In this document: positions 30,750-41,355 of the stretch, piece by piece
How the letters are laid out: each line of letters opens with the position of its first letter
How positions within the stretch are numbered: position 1 is the stretch's first letter
Source: Streptomyces albus subsp. albus
GTDB lineage: Bacteria > Actinomycetota > Actinomycetes > Streptomycetales > Streptomycetaceae
Direction: 5' to 3'
NCBI RefSeq assembly: GCF_000725885.1
Contig: NZ_JODR01000003.1
Span: forward strand, 186,001-250,000
DNA length: 64,000 nt
Notes under the pieces: generated by a model
What the model was told of the DNA's origin: nothing
The model's input: the letters and a program-made list of their open reading frames with translations, nothing else
Database searches by the model: none
Made by a program: the position numbers and the translations under genes

Positions 30750-32594
30750 TCAGGCCTCCTTCGTGTCGGTGCTGACGGTACGACGGCCGCGTCGCAGCGG
30801 TGGCTTGGCTCCGAGCCGCTTGGGATCGAGGCCGGACCAGGGGTGCCCGTCGGCGAAGAACTTCCTGCGCGCGAGCAGCGTCATGACCGGCTTGGTGAAG
30901 AAGAACACCACGACGACGTCCAGCGCGGTGGTCAGGCCCAGCGTGAACGCGAAGCCCTGCACCTTGCCGACGGTCACGATGAACAGCACCGCGGCGGCGA
31001 GGAAGGACACGAAGTCGGAGACGAGGATGGTGCGCCGCGCCCGCGGCCAGGCCCGCTCGACGGCGGGCCGCAGCGTACGACCCTCACGCACTTCGTCCCG
31101 GATCCGTTCGAAGTAGACGATGAAGGAGTCGGCGGTGATACCGATGGCCACGATCGCACCGCAGACGGCCGGCAGGTTGAGCGCGAAGCCCATCGCCGGA
31201 CCCAGCAGCGTCATGATCGTGTAGGTGAGGATCGCGGAGGCGATCAGGCTGACGATGGCGATCAGCGACAGACCGCGGTAGTAGACGACGAGGTAGACGA
31301 CCACCAGGGCGAGGCCGATGGCTCCCGCGATCAGACCGGCCGTCAGCTGGTCGCTGCCCAGCGCGGCGGTGACGGTGGTGACGTCGGATTCCTCGAAGGA
31401 GAGCGGCAGCGCACCGTAGGAGAGGATGTTGCCCAGTTCCTCGGCGGACTGCTGGTCGAAGCTGCCGGAGATCTCCGCGTTGTTGGTCAGCCGCTCGCGC
31501 ACGGTCGGCGCGGACTGGACCTCACCGTCCAGCGTGATCGCGAACTGGTTCTGCGGCTGCGGCTTGCTCATCAGCTTGCCGGTGATGTCGCCGAACTGGT
31601 CGGAGCCCTTGTCGCTGAACGACATCTGGACGATCCACTGGCTGCGCTGCTGGTCGAAGACCGCCTTGGCCTTGCTCACGTTCTTGCCCGGAACGGCGAC
31701 GGGACCGAGCGCGTACTTGATGGGGTCCTTGGCGTCGCAGGCGACGATCGGCTCGGAGTTCCTCGTGTTGGCGGCCTTCTCGCTCGCCTTGGCCCGGGCT
31801 TCCTTGGTGGAGCAGTCGAGGGCGTTGAGCTTCTTGGCCAGATCGGCCGGGACACCCGGCTGCTGCGGCTGCTGAGTGGGCGGCGGGCTCTGCTCGCCCG
31901 ACTTGCTGGGATCGGGGCTGGGGCTCTTGTCCGCCGGGTCGTTCTTGGCGGTCAGGCCCTCGGTGACGGCTCGGCCCTGCTGGCCGGCCCCCTTGCCGGC
32001 ACCGTCGGAGTCGCCTTGCTTGTCTCCGGAGGCGCCATCGGGACTCTTCCCGTCGTCGCCTCCGGACCCCTTGCCGTCCGAACTGCCGGCCTTCTCCCCC
32101 CTGTCACCGCCTTGTCCCGGGCTCTTGCCCGTACTCGGCGACTTGGAGGAGGACGACGGCGTCGGTGTCGGCTGCCCCTTGTCCACCTGGGCCAGCGTCA
32201 GCACCGGGCGGAAGGAGAGCTGCGCGGTGGTGCCCACCTGCTCACGCGCCTGCTGGGAGTTGGTGCCCTTGGGGATGTTGACGATGATGTGCCGGTCGCC
32301 CTGGGTCTGGACCTCGGCCTCCGACACACCGAGACCGTTGACACGCCGCTCGATGATGCTGACGGCGGTGTCCATGTTGGTCTTGTTGATCGCGTTGGGC
32401 TTGCCCGGCTGGTTCTTGGCCTCAAGCGTGATGCTGGTGCCGCCCGCGAGGTCGATACCCAGCCGCGGGGCCTTGTGACCGGAGGCGAACATGCCTCCGA
32501 CCAGGCCCCCCATGACCAGCAGAATGAGCACGAGGGAGCGCCATGGCCTCCCCTTGGCGCCGGAGGCCCTGCGCCCCCTTTTCGGTGCTGCCAC
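30750..32594 (-). CDS. secD: Protein translocase subunit SecD with low-complexity periplasmic insert
   Basis: 614 residues from GTG 32594 after GGGAGAG. First membrane helix at about 19-38, then the LGIDLAGGTSITLEA motif, the periplasmic P1 domain, and five helices in the last third (GITADSFIVYFERIRDEVREG is the conserved helix 4 area). Residues about 138-248 are an insert of Ser, Gly, Lys, Asp and Pro (GKSPGQGGDRGEKAGSSDG and similar) with no fold. The insert splits the P1 domain before VPADLAKKLNALDC. It precedes secF by one base. Confidence 0.95.
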   Translation of the reverse strand: MAAPKRGRRASGAKGRPWRSLVLILLVMGGLVGGMFASGHKAPRLGIDLAGGTSITLEAKNQPGKPNAINKTNMDTAVSIIERRVNGLGVSEAEVQTQGDRHIIVNIPKGTNSQQAREQVGTTAQLSFRPVLTLAQVDKGQPTPTPSSSSKSPSTGKSPGQGGDRGEKAGSSDGKGSGGDDGKSPDGASGDKQGDSDGAGKGAGQQGRAVTEGLTAKNDPADKSPSPDPSKSGEQSPPPTQQPQQPGVPADLAKKLNALDCSTKEARAKASEKAANTRNSEPIVACDAKDPIKYALGPVAVPGKNVSKAKAVFDQQRSQWIVQMSFSDKGSDQFGDITGKLMSKPQPQNQFAITLDGEVQSAPTVRERLTNNAEISGSFDQQSAEELGNILSYGALPLSFEESDVTTVTAALGSDQLTAGLIAGAIGLALVVVYLVVYYRGLSLIAIVSLIASAILTYTIMTLLGPAMGFALNLPAVCGAIVAIGITADSFIVYFERIRDEVREGRTLRPAVERAWPRARRTILVSDFVSFLAAAVLFIVTVGKVQGFAFTLGLTTALDVVVVFFFTKPVMTLLARRKFFADGHPWSGLDPKRLGAKPPLRRGRRTVSTDTKEA

Positions 32595-32726
32595 CTTGTC
32601 GTCTCTCCCTGTCCAACCGCCCGTGCCGCCCCGCGAGTTCGGCCGGGCGCGGCACAGCGGCGCGCGAAGTGGTCTGTGACGTGCTACGCCGCCAGGTCCC
32701 TGATCGGTGACCCGGCGGCGCTGACC

Positions 32727-33239
32727 CTACTTGGAGTCGGCGTCTTCGTCCCGCTTGGCGTCCTTCGCCTCGGCGGTGTCGGCCTCGGCCGCCTCCGCCT
32801 CCGGCTTCTCGGAGCCCTTGGCGGCGTCCGCGTCCTCGGCGTCGGCGGCGGGCTTCTTGCCGAGGTCCAGCTTCGCTTCGGAGGGGGTCTCCTCGGACTC
32901 GGTCAGCGAGGAGGCGTCGTCCGGGACCACGGTGTCGACGTCGAAGTCCTCACCTTCCGGACCGTTGGTGATGCGGTCGAACTCCTCGTCGGTCAGGACC
33001 GCGCCGATGGCGTTCTTGGCGAAGAGCGCGTGCGTGCCCGGCTCGATCTCCAGCAGGACGGTGTCCTCCCGGATCTCCTTCACGACGGCGTACATGCCCC
33101 CGATGGTCCGGATGCCCGTGCCGGGCTGCATCTGGTCACGCATCTGCATGGCCTGACGCTGCTTCTTCTTGGCGGAGCGGGTCATCAGGAACATGGCCCC
33201 GATGATCACGATGAACGGGAGCAGAGCAATAGGATCCAC
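32727..33239 (-). CDS. yajC: Preprotein translocase subunit YajC with extended acidic tail
   Basis: Accessory of the SecDF complex. 170 residues from GTG 33239. One N-terminal helix (IALLPFIVIIGAMFLMTRS) is followed by KKKQRQAMQMRDQMQPGTGIRT, the YajC signature, to about residue 85. The remaining 80 residues are Ala/Asp/Glu/Lys-rich, disordered and likely variable; usual YajC is about 110 residues. It is the first gene of the sec cluster. Confidence 0.93.
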   Translation of the reverse strand: MDPIALLPFIVIIGAMFLMTRSAKKKQRQAMQMRDQMQPGTGIRTIGGMYAVVKEIREDTVLLEIEPGTHALFAKNAIGAVLTDEEFDRITNGPEGEDFDVDTVVPDDASSLTESEETPSEAKLDLGKKPAADAEDADAAKGSEKPEAEAAEADTAEAKDAKRDEDADSK

Positions 33240-33320
33240 GGCGGAAGATATTCCTTCGCATGGCCGCGTCTCAGCGGCCTGGGTATTCGGGGTGGGCAGG
33301 CCTCCGCGGAGGGAGGGCGT

Positions 33321-33347
33321 CGGCGGAGTCTAAGCGAGCCTCCGCCG
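33321..33347 (-). terminator. ruvB terminator
   Basis: CGGCGGAG (33321-33328) pairs perfectly with CTCCGCCG (33340-33347), loop of 11, 57 bases after the ruvB stop and upstream of yajC. Confidence 0.55.
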
Positions 33348-33403
33348 ATGGAACAACGTCAAGCATGGCACCGAGGTTCCTGGCCCGACGAGTCTCCGCG
33401 CCG

Positions 33404-34462
33404 TCACGCTCCGAACAGGCCCTGTTGCCCAGGTCCTCCGGAAGCCCCCCGCGCGGACTGCTGGGGCGGGGTGAGCCCCATGTGAGCCCATGCGGCGGGC
33501 GTGGCGACGCGACCACGGGGAGTGCGGGCCAGCAGTCCCTCACGGACGAGGAACGGCTCGGCCACCTCTTCCACTGTCTCACGCTCCTCACCAACCGCCA
33601 CGGCCAGCGTGGAGAGGCCCACCGGACCGCCGCCGAAGAGCTTCAGCAGCGAGCCGAGCACCGCGCGGTCGAGCCGGTCGAGACCGCGCCCGTCCACCTC
33701 GTAGACCTCCAGGGCGGCGGCGGCGATCTCCTTGGTGATGACACCGTCCGCCTTCACCTGGGCGTAGTCCCTCACTCTGCGCAACAGGCGGTTGGCGATA
33801 CGCGGTGTTCCCCGGGAGCGGCCGGCGATCTCCACGGCGCCCTCCGCGTCGGTGTGCACCTCCAGCAGCTGCGCCGAGCGGCGCACCACTTGTTCCAGCT
33901 CTTCCGGCTCGTAGAACTCCATGTGCGCGGTGAACCCGAAGCGGTCCCGCAGCGGCGGGGGCAGCAGCCCGGCCCGGGTGGTGGCGCCGACGAGAGTGAA
34001 GGGCGGCAGTTCCAGCGGGATGGCCGTGGCGCCCGGTCCCTTGCCCACGACCACGTCGACTCGGAAGTCCTCCATGGCCATGTAGAGCATTTCCTCGGCC
34101 GGGCGGGACATCCGGTGGATCTCGTCCAGGAAGAGCACCTCTCCCTCCTGGAGGGAGGAGAGGATCGCGGCGAGGTCGCCGGCGTGCTGGATGGCGGGGC
34201 CCGAGGTGATGCGGATGGGGGCGCCCATCTCGGCGGCGATGATCATCGACAGGGTCGTCTTGCCGAGTCCGGGCGCACCCGACAGGAGCACGTGGTCGGC
34301 GGTGCCGCCGCGGGCACGCGCCGCCCTCAGCACCAGGTCGAGCTGTTCGCGGACCTTCGGCTGGCCGATGAACTCCGCCAGTTGCTTGGGGCGCAGCGCG
34401 GCCTCGACCGCCTGGTCCTCACCGTCCGCATAGGCGTCGACGAGACGTTCCTCCGAACTCAT
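33404..34462 (-). CDS. ruvB: Holliday junction DNA helicase RuvB
   Basis: AAA+ motor for branch migration with RuvA. 352 residues. Walker [12 protein letters not shown], Walker [13 protein letters not shown], sensor motif [19 protein letters not shown], and the C-terminal winged helix with [22 protein letters not shown] start four bases after the ruvA stop. The family's Arg finger region (RDRFGF) is present. Confidence 0.97.
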   Translation of the reverse strand: MSSEERLVDAYADGEDQAVEAALRPKQLAEFIGQPKVREQLDLVLRAARARGGTADHVLLSGAPGLGKTTLSMIIAAEMGAPIRITSGPAIQHAGDLAAILSSLQEGEVLFLDEIHRMSRPAEEMLYMAMEDFRVDVVVGKGPGATAIPLELPPFTLVGATTRAGLLPPPLRDRFGFTAHMEFYEPEELEQVVRRSAQLLEVHTDAEGAVEIAGRSRGTPRIANRLLRRVRDYAQVKADGVITKEIAAAALEVYEVDGRGLDRLDRAVLGSLLKLFGGGPVGLSTLAVAVGEERETVEEVAEPFLVREGLLARTPRGRVATPAAWAHMGLTPPQQSARGASGGPGQQGLFGA

Positions 34463-34466
34463 GGCG

Positions 34467-35084
34467 TCACCGGGCCCGGTTCAGCGTCTGAAGTGCGGCC
34501 TTCAGCAGCACACCCACATCGGGCGTGCCGCCGCCTTCCTCGGCCTGCGGCGCCACGGCCGCGACCGCGTCGTCCGCTTCCCGGCCGGCGTACCCCAACC
34601 CGACGAGGGCGGCGTGCAGTTGCTCCCGCCAGCCGGGCGGGCCCGCGGCAGCCGCCCCGCGCGAGGCGGGGACCGCGCCCGAGGGTGCCCCGAGCCGGTC
34701 CTTCAGCTCCAGCAGCAGTTTCTGCGCACCTTTCTTCCCGATGCCCGGCACCGCTGTCAGTGCCTTCTCGTCCCCGCCGGCGACGGCGGTGCGCAGGGCG
34801 TCGGGGCTGTGCACGGCCAGCATGGCCTGGGCCAGCCGGGGCCCCACCCCGCTCGCCGTCTGCAACAGTTCGAACACCTGGCGCTCGTCGTCGTCGGCGA
34901 AGCCGTAGAGGGTCAGCGAGTCCTCGCGCACGACGAGCGACGTGGCGAGCCGGGCGGGCTCGCCGATCCGCAGGCCGGCCAGGGTGGCCGGCGTGCACTG
35001 GACCGCCATCCCGACCCCGCCGACCTCGACCACTGCCGAGTCGGGGCCGAGCGCGGCAACGGGTCCGGAGACGAAGGCGATCAT
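34467..35084 (-). CDS. ruvA: Holliday junction-binding protein RuvA
   Basis: 205 residues. Begins [25 protein letters not shown], the OB-fold domain, then the helix-hairpin-helix pair ([14 protein letters not shown] and [20 protein letters not shown]), a flexible linker (about 140-155) and the C-terminal domain that regulates RuvB. The ATG overlaps the ruvC stop by four bases. Confidence 0.96.
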   Translation of the reverse strand: MIAFVSGPVAALGPDSAVVEVGGVGMAVQCTPATLAGLRIGEPARLATSLVVREDSLTLYGFADDDERQVFELLQTASGVGPRLAQAMLAVHSPDALRTAVAGGDEKALTAVPGIGKKGAQKLLLELKDRLGAPSGAVPASRGAAAAGPPGWREQLHAALVGLGYAGREADDAVAAVAPQAEEGGGTPDVGVLLKAALQTLNRAR

Positions 35085-35638
35085 CGAACGGTGCCTTTCC
35101 TGCGCTGCGAACGGTGGGCGGAGACGGCCTGCTGGGCGGCGACCGCCTCCTGGAGGCGGTTCTTGGCCGGGCCCCGCCAGATGTGGCAGACGGCGAGGGC
35201 GAGCGCGTCCGCCGCGTCGGCGGGCTTGGGCGGTCCGGCGAGCCGCAGTACGCGGGCCACCATCGCGCCGACCTGGGCCTTCTCGGCGCGGCCCGAGCCG
35301 GTGACGGCGGCCTTGACCTCGCTGGGGGTGTGGAGTGCGACCGGCAGCCCGCGCCGGGCCGCACAGAGCATCGCCACGGCGCTGGCCTGCGCGGTGCCCA
35401 TCACCGTGCGGACGTTGTGCTGGCTGAACACCCGTTCAACGGCCACCGCTTCGGGGCGGTGGGTGTCCAGCCATTCCTCCATGCCGCGTTCGATGAGCAC
35501 GAGCCGTTCGGGGACCTCCGCATCGGCGGGCGTACGGATCACGCCGACGCCCGCCATCGTCAGCGGCCGGCCGGCGACGCCCTCCACCACGCCGATGCCG
35601 CAACGGGTCAGCCCCGGGTCCACCCCCAGCACGCGCAC
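35081..35638 (-). CDS. ruvC: Holliday junction resolvase RuvC
   Basis: Cuts Holliday junctions symmetrically. 185 residues from GTG 35638 after GGAGAGG. Catalytic acids: D7 in [12 protein letters not shown], the Glu of [10 protein letters not shown], and [12 protein letters not shown] at the end of the fold. The upstream frame is longer but outside the family. It is first in a ruvC-ruvA-ruvB operon, all overlapping or within four bases. Confidence 0.96.
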   Translation of the reverse strand: MRVLGVDPGLTRCGIGVVEGVAGRPLTMAGVGVIRTPADAEVPERLVLIERGMEEWLDTHRPEAVAVERVFSQHNVRTVMGTAQASAVAMLCAARRGLPVALHTPSEVKAAVTGSGRAEKAQVGAMVARVLRLAGPPKPADAADALALAVCHIWRGPAKNRLQEAVAAQQAVSAHRSQRRKGTVR

Positions 35639-35841
35639 GGCCTCTCCCCTTCCCGGTGTACCCGTCTTGATGTTCCCGCAGGTTATCGGGAACCACCGAC
35701 AGAGCCGGCGGACCCGGCGGCGGCAACAGCACCGCCGGGCGTGTCCGGAGCGGGTGCCCGAGTGCGGGGGCACGGCCGTGTACCGGGAGGGACACCGGCC
35801 GGGCACGGCCGGCACGGGTCGTGCGCGGGTCATGCCCGATG

Positions 35842-35881
35842 CGCCACGCCGCGCTGCCCGGCCGGGCAGCGCGGCGTGGCG
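35842..35881 (-). terminator. yebC terminator (perfect 40-base palindrome)
   Basis: 35842-35861 pairs base for base with 35862-35881. It is 25 bases after the yebC stop. The rest of the 267-base gap to ruvC holds no recognisable gene. Confidence 0.85.
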
Positions 35882-35905
35882 ACGGTGACGGTGACGGCCG
35901 GGCGG

Positions 35906-36658
35906 TTACGCGTCGACCTTCGCCATCACGTCGTCGGGCACGTCGAAGTTGGCGAAGACGTTCTGCACGTCGTCGCTGTCGTCCAGCGCGTCGATCAGCT
36001 TGAAGATCTTGCGCGCGCCGTCCTCGTCCAGCTCGACCTGCATGCTCGGCACGAAGCTGACCTCGGCCGAGTCGTAGTCGATCCCGGCCTCGACCAGCGC
36101 GGTGCGCACGGCGACCAGGTCGGTGGCCTCGCTGATGACCTCGAAGTTCTCGCCGAGGTCGTTGACCTCCTCGACGCCCGCCTCCAGCGCGGCCTCCAGG
36201 ACGTCGTCCTCACTGCGGCCGTTCTTGGGCACGATCACGACGCCCTTGCGGTTGAACAGGTAGGAGACCGAACCCGGGTCGGCCATCGAACCGCCGTTGC
36301 GGGTCATGGCGACACGCACGTCGGAGGCGGCACGGTTGCGGTTGTCGGTCAGGCACTCGACCAGGACGGCGACACCGTTGGGGCCGTAACCCTCGTACAT
36401 GATCGTCTCGTAGTCGGCGCCGCCGGCCTCCAGGCCCGCGCCGCGCTTGACCGCGCTGTCGATGTTCTTGTTGGGAACCGACTGCTTCTTCGCCTTCTGG
36501 ATGGCGTCGTACAGGGTGGGGTTGCCATCCGGGTCGGCGCCGCCCATCCGCGCCGCGACCTCGATGTTCTTGATCAGCTTCGCGAAGAGCTTGCCGCGCT
36601 TGGCATCGATCACGGCCTTCTTGTGCTTGGTGGTAGCCCACTTAGAGTGGCCGGACAC
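35906..36658 (-). CDS. yebC: YebC/PmpR family protein
   Basis: 250 residues, GTG start. N-terminal [25 protein letters not shown] is the family hallmark, with GGADPDGNP and [13 protein letters not shown] ([12 protein letters not shown]) segments following. Some members are DNA-binding regulators; others have been linked to translation at proline stretches or to ruvC regulation. Its location next to the ruv operon is typical. Acidic C-terminal half, cytosolic. Confidence 0.94.
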   Translation of the reverse strand: MSGHSKWATTKHKKAVIDAKRGKLFAKLIKNIEVAARMGGADPDGNPTLYDAIQKAKKQSVPNKNIDSAVKRGAGLEAGGADYETIMYEGYGPNGVAVLVECLTDNRNRAASDVRVAMTRNGGSMADPGSVSYLFNRKGVVIVPKNGRSEDDVLEAALEAGVEEVNDLGENFEVISEATDLVAVRTALVEAGIDYDSAEVSFVPSMQVELDEDGARKIFKLIDALDDSDDVQNVFANFDVPDDVMAKVDA

Positions 36659-36716
36659 AGCCTCGCTCCTTCACAGTCCCAACTTCTCTCGACGCGGGAA
36701 TCCTACCGTCAGCAAC

Positions 36717-37307
36717 TCAGTGTGCTGACCGCACCATCTGTGTGAACAGTGCGTGCACCCTGTGGTCGCCCGTCAGCTCCGGGTGGAAGGCCGTGGCCAG
36801 CAGATTGCCCTGCCGGACGGCCACCGGATGCCCGTCGAACGTCGCCAGCGTCTCGGCCGCCGCACCCGTGGACTCCACCCAGGGGGCCCGGATGAAGACG
36901 CCCTCGACGGGTCCGCCCTCGACGGCGGCCATCTCGACCGCCGCCTCGAACGACTCGTTCTGGCGGCCGAACGCGTTGCGACGGACGATCATGTCGATTC
37001 CGCCGATGGTCTCCTGCCCGGAACGGGGATCGAGAATCTTGTCGGCCAGCATGATCATGCCGGCGCAGGAACCGTACGCGGGCATCCCCGCGGACACCCG
37101 CTCACGGAGCCGGTCCATGAGGCCGAAGGTGACGGCGAGCTTGCTGATCGTGGTCGACTCGCCGCCGGGGATGACCAGGCCGGCCACGTCGTCCAGTTCT
37201 TCGGGCCGCCTGACGTGTACGGGGTCGGCACCCGCAGCGCGGAGGGCTGCCAGGTGCTCACGGACGTCGCCCTGGAGGGCGAGCACACCGATGGTGGGGT
37301 CGGTCAT
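36717..37307 (-). CDS. pdxT: PLP synthase glutaminase subunit
   Basis: Releases ammonia from glutamine for PdxS in the DXP-independent vitamin B6 route. 196 residues from ATG 37307 after AAGGA. The catalytic Cys is in [10 protein letters not shown], the His-Glu pair in [10 protein letters not shown], and the oxyanion segment is VIPGGEST. Directly downstream of pdxS with a 112-base gap. An upstream in-frame extension is not similar to the family. Confidence 0.97.
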   Translation of the reverse strand: MTDPTIGVLALQGDVREHLAALRAAGADPVHVRRPEELDDVAGLVIPGGESTTISKLAVTFGLMDRLRERVSAGMPAYGSCAGMIMLADKILDPRSGQETIGGIDMIVRRNAFGRQNESFEAAVEMAAVEGGPVEGVFIRAPWVESTGAAAETLATFDGHPVAVRQGNLLATAFHPELTGDHRVHALFTQMVRSAH

Positions 37308-37419
37308 GGTGGTGTCCTTCTCGATGGTGCCCACTGCCGGTGGGCGGTGGCCGGCCGGGTGCGCCGTCCCGGTGCCCGCCGGGCGCTGGTGCGCGGCGGG
37401 CACCGGGACGGCGGAGCCG

Positions 37420-38343
<924 letters not shown>

Positions 38344-38376
38344 GTTCGACCTCGCTGACGGCGATGAGGGGATGTA

Positions 38377-38402
38377 CGGACGGACCCCGGCGGGTCCGTC
38401 CG
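38377..38402 (-). terminator. Perfect 11-bp hairpin upstream of pdxS
   Basis: CGGACGGACCC (38377-38387) and GGGTCCGTCCG (38392-38402) with the loop CGGC. It lies 34 bases upstream of the pdxS start and 166 bases after the previous gene's stop. It could be that gene's terminator or a structure in the pdxS 5' leader; there is no U-tract on either side. Confidence 0.5.
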
Positions 38403-38567
38403 CCACTGTCCAGGACCACCGCCACCGGCGAAAAGGGCCAATTGTGGTGCTGTGGCCTGCCGTGGCCCGCTCCCGGGGCGCAGTGGCCCCTTGCCGGCTC
38501 CCGAACGGGCCGCTCGGCCCCGCCGGTCAGTGCCCGCGTATGCGTCCTCCCCGGTGGACTCCGCCGG

Positions 38568-39218
38568 TCAGTCCTCGCCCCTTTGCCCACGGTCGGCGCC
38601 GTCCTGTCCCCGGTCGGTGCCTTCCTGCGCAGGGTCGGTGCCGCCCGGCTCCCGGTCCGCGCCGGTGTGGCCCCGGTCGGCGAGCGCCAACGGGGGTTCG
38701 TCGTCCATCTCGAAAGCCATCGGGAACGCGGCGTGGCCGGCCAGCCGCAGCCAGCGGACCGTGCGGTGGCTGCGCAGGGCGCGGGCCGCCCGCACCGCGT
38801 CGTTGTGGAAACGGCGGGCCATCGGCACCCTGCGCACGGCGGCACTCAGCTCCTGCGCCGTCTCGGTTCCGCCGGGTGCCGCCCGCACCGCCTCCAGCTG
38901 GGCGGGGTCGGCGAAGACGGCGCGCAGCGTCTGGCTCAGTTCGCTCTCGGCGACCTCACGGTGCTCCTCCTCGGCCTGCCGTGCGTCGTGCGCCGCCTGG
39001 TAGAGCACCATAGAGGAGGCCGGATCCAGCACGCCGGCGGTGGCCAGTTCCTGCGCGATGGAGGCGCGCCGCAGCAAGGTGGCGTCGAGGGCGGCCTTCG
39101 CGGCGTCGATCCGCGCGTGCAGCCGGTCCAGACGGCCGGCCGTCCAGCTCAGGTAGACGCCGACGAGCAGCAGCGCGACGACGATCCAGATGGCGGTGGT
39201 GAGGGTCGGCATCGTCAC
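38568..39218 (-). CDS. LemA-like membrane protein
   Basis: 216 residues. N-terminal membrane helix (about 9-25), then GRLDRLHARIDAAKAALDATLLRRASIAQEL, which resembles the first LemA helix (a xxRID-AxxxLxxxLxRR pattern), and further helices to about 150. The last 40 residues form a hydrophilic tail with repeated GTDRGQDGADRG-like units. The GTG at 39218 or the ATG two codons later may be the start. Lies between pdxS and the mannosyltransferase gene. Function unknown; LemA assignment is tentative. Confidence 0.7.
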   Translation of the reverse strand: MTMPTLTTAIWIVVALLLVGVYLSWTAGRLDRLHARIDAAKAALDATLLRRASIAQELATAGVLDPASSMVLYQAAHDARQAEEEHREVAESELSQTLRAVFADPAQLEAVRAAPGGTETAQELSAAVRRVPMARRFHNDAVRAARALRSHRTVRWLRLAGHAAFPMAFEMDDEPPLALADRGHTGADREPGGTDPAQEGTDRGQDGADRGQRGED

Positions 39219-39262
39219 TGTGGGTCCTCGGGGTGTCGGTCCGCGGTGTCAGGGTGCGCGAG

Positions 39263-40435
39263 TCAGTCGCGGGCCAGGCCCCAGCGCGCGCGCAGCCCGG
39301 TGCGCTCGTCCGGGGCGACGGAGGCGGCGCCGTCGGTGACCGTCTCGTACACGGCGAGGATGTCGGCGCCGACGGTGCTCCAGTCGAACCGCCGCACGTG
39401 GCGGGTGCCGCGCTCCCGCAGCCCGGCGCGGCGTCCGGGGTCGGTCAGCAGGCGCACGGCGGAGGCGGCCAGCGCATCGGCCCGGCCGACGGGGAACAGT
39501 TCGCCGGCCTCTCCCCCGTCGAGCACCTGCTCGAAGGCGTCCAGGTCGCTGGCGAGCACGGGCGCCCCGGCGGACATGGCCTCGACGAGGATGATGCCGA
39601 AGGACTCGCCGCCGGTGTTGGGCGCCACGTACAGGTCGACGCTGCGCAGCAGCCGGGCCTTGTCCTCGTCGCTGACCATGCCGAGGAACTCGACGCTGCC
39701 GCGCATCTCGCGGGGCAGACCGGCCACGGCCTCCTGCTCGTCGCCCCGGCCGGCGACCAGCAGCCGGGTGCCGGGCGCCTGGTCGAGGATGGCGGGCAGC
39801 GCCTTCATCAGGACGGGGAGGCCCTTGCGGGGCTCGTCGATCCGGCCGATGAAGCCGATCGTGTGCCCCTCGGGCCCGCCCTGCCACTCCTGTTTGGGCT
39901 CGGCGTCGGCGAAGAAGCCGACGTCCACTCCGTTGGGGATGGTCACCGCGTCGCCGCCCAGGTGCTCGACCAGGGTGCGGCGCGCGTACTCGCTCACCGC
40001 GATCCGGGCGCTGATCTTCTCCAGCGCCGGCTGGAGGATGGGATAGGCGGCGATCATGGCCCGGGAGCGCGGGTTGGACGTGTGGAAGGTGGCCACGATG
40101 GGCCCTTGCGCCGCCCAGCAGGCCAGCAGGGACAGCGAGGGGGTGGCCGGTTCGTGGATGTGCAGGACGTCGAAGTCGCCCTCGTGCACCCACCGGCGCA
40201 CCCGCGCCGCCGACAGGAAGCCGAAGTTCAGCCGCGCGACCGACCCGTTGTAGGGAACGGGGACGGCGCGGCCCGCGGAGACCACGTAGGAGGGCAGCGG
40301 CGTCTCGTCGTCGGACGGGGCCAGCACGGACACCTCGTGGCCCAGCCGGATCAGATGTTCGGCCAGGTCACGCACGTGGAACTGGACGCCGCCGGGCACG
40401 TCCCAGGAGTAGGGGCAGACAACGCCGATCCTCAT
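39263..40435 (-). CDS. pimA: GT4 glycosyltransferase, phosphatidylinositol mannosyltransferase PimA-like
   Basis: 390 residues from ATG 40435. GT-B fold: the N-terminal PYSWDVPGGVQFHVRDLAEHL is the PimA hallmark (Gly-rich loop), then the HIHEPATPSLSLLA segment, and the nucleotide-sugar motif E-x7-E in ESFGIILVEAMSAG. In mycobacteria the homologue adds the first mannose of PIMs to phosphatidylinositol. The ATG overlaps the acyltransferase stop by four bases (ATGA), making pgsA-acyltransferase-pimA one translation unit. Confidence 0.9.
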   Translation of the reverse strand: MRIGVVCPYSWDVPGGVQFHVRDLAEHLIRLGHEVSVLAPSDDETPLPSYVVSAGRAVPVPYNGSVARLNFGFLSAARVRRWVHEGDFDVLHIHEPATPSLSLLACWAAQGPIVATFHTSNPRSRAMIAAYPILQPALEKISARIAVSEYARRTLVEHLGGDAVTIPNGVDVGFFADAEPKQEWQGGPEGHTIGFIGRIDEPRKGLPVLMKALPAILDQAPGTRLLVAGRGDEQEAVAGLPREMRGSVEFLGMVSDEDKARLLRSVDLYVAPNTGGESFGIILVEAMSAGAPVLASDLDAFEQVLDGGEAGELFPVGRADALAASAVRLLTDPGRRAGLRERGTRHVRRFDWSTVGADILAVYETVTDGAASVAPDERTGLRARWGLARD

Positions 40436-41355
40436 CCGCGCCCCTTCACGGCCGCGGCGGGATCGAGGTCGGCCAGCCAGAAGCGCTGGAGCATGTGCCA
40501 GTCCTGGGGGTGCGCGGCGATGCCCGCGGCGAAGACGTCGGCCAGCTTCTGGGTCATGGCCGCCACGCGCTCCATCCGGCCCTCGATACCGGGCACCGGG
40601 ATCGGCTCGTGGACCCGTGCCCGCATGGCCGGGGAGGCGTCGTCGTACCAGAGCGTGACCGGCATCAGGGGGGCTCCGGTCTGCTGCGCCAGCAGGGCCG
40701 GGCCGGCCGGCATCCGTGCGGCCTCGCCGAAGAAGCTGACCTCGATGCCGGTGGCCGACAGGTCGCGGTCGGCGACCAGGCACACCAGGCCGCCCGCGCG
40801 CAGCCGCCGCGCCAGGGTGCCGAACGCGGTGGCGCCGCCGTGCGGCAGCACCTCCATGCCCAGGCTCTCGCGGTAGGCGACGAACCGGTCGTAGAGGCTC
40901 TCCGGCTTCAGACGCTCCGCGACGGTGGTGAAGGGCGTCCGCACGGCGGTCACCGCCCAGGCGCCGGCCAGGTCCCAGTTGGCCAGGTGCGGGAGCGCCA
41001 GTATCACGCCGCGCCCGGCGGCGAGCCCGTCGGTCAGATGGTGCAGCCCCTCGACGGAGACGCTGCGCAGCAGTTGCCCCTCGCTGTAGGACGGCAGCCG
41101 GAAGGACTCCATCCAGTAGCGCATGTACGAGCGCATCCCGGCGTGCGAGAGGCGCCGCAGCTGTGCGGGCGAGGCGTCGGGCACCACCCGGGCCAGGTTG
41201 GCCTCCAGCCGCCGGACGCCCTTGCCGTGCCGCCGCCACGCCTGGTCGGCGATCCGGCGGCCGAGTGCCTGCGCCGCCGGTTCGGGCAGCTTCTTGACAC
41301 CGGCCCAGCCCAGTCCGTACAGCGAGTCGGTCAGCTGGTCCCGCAGCTCGCTCAC
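40432..41355 (-). CDS. Phosphatidylinositol mannoside acyltransferase-like (LPLAT family)
   Basis: 307 residues from GTG 41355. The acyltransferase HX4D motif is HLANWD (H123, D128), with the later VADRDLSATGIEVSFFG segment typical of the LpxL/HtrB-like group. Homologue of mycobacterial PatA, which acylates the mannose of PIM1/PIM2. It overlaps pgsA upstream by four bases (GTGA) and pimA downstream by four. The long upstream frame extension overlaps pgsA and is not coding. Confidence 0.88.
   Translation of the reverse strand: MSELRDQLTDSLYGLGWAGVKKLPEPAAQALGRRIADQAWRRHGKGVRRLEANLARVVPDASPAQLRRLSHAGMRSYMRYWMESFRLPSYSEGQLLRSVSVEGLHHLTDGLAAGRGVILALPHLANWDLAGAWAVTAVRTPFTTVAERLKPESLYDRFVAYRESLGMEVLPHGGATAFGTLARRLRAGGLVCLVADRDLSATGIEVSFFGEAARMPAGPALLAQQTGAPLMPVTLWYDDASPAMRARVHEPIPVPGIEGRMERVAAMTQKLADVFAAGIAAHPQDWHMLQRFWLADLDPAAAVKGRG

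Noticed and set aside
30843..33485. Long plus-strand open frame opposite secD and yajC
   Set aside because: Shadow of the Sec genes; no conserved motif and no ribosome binding site.
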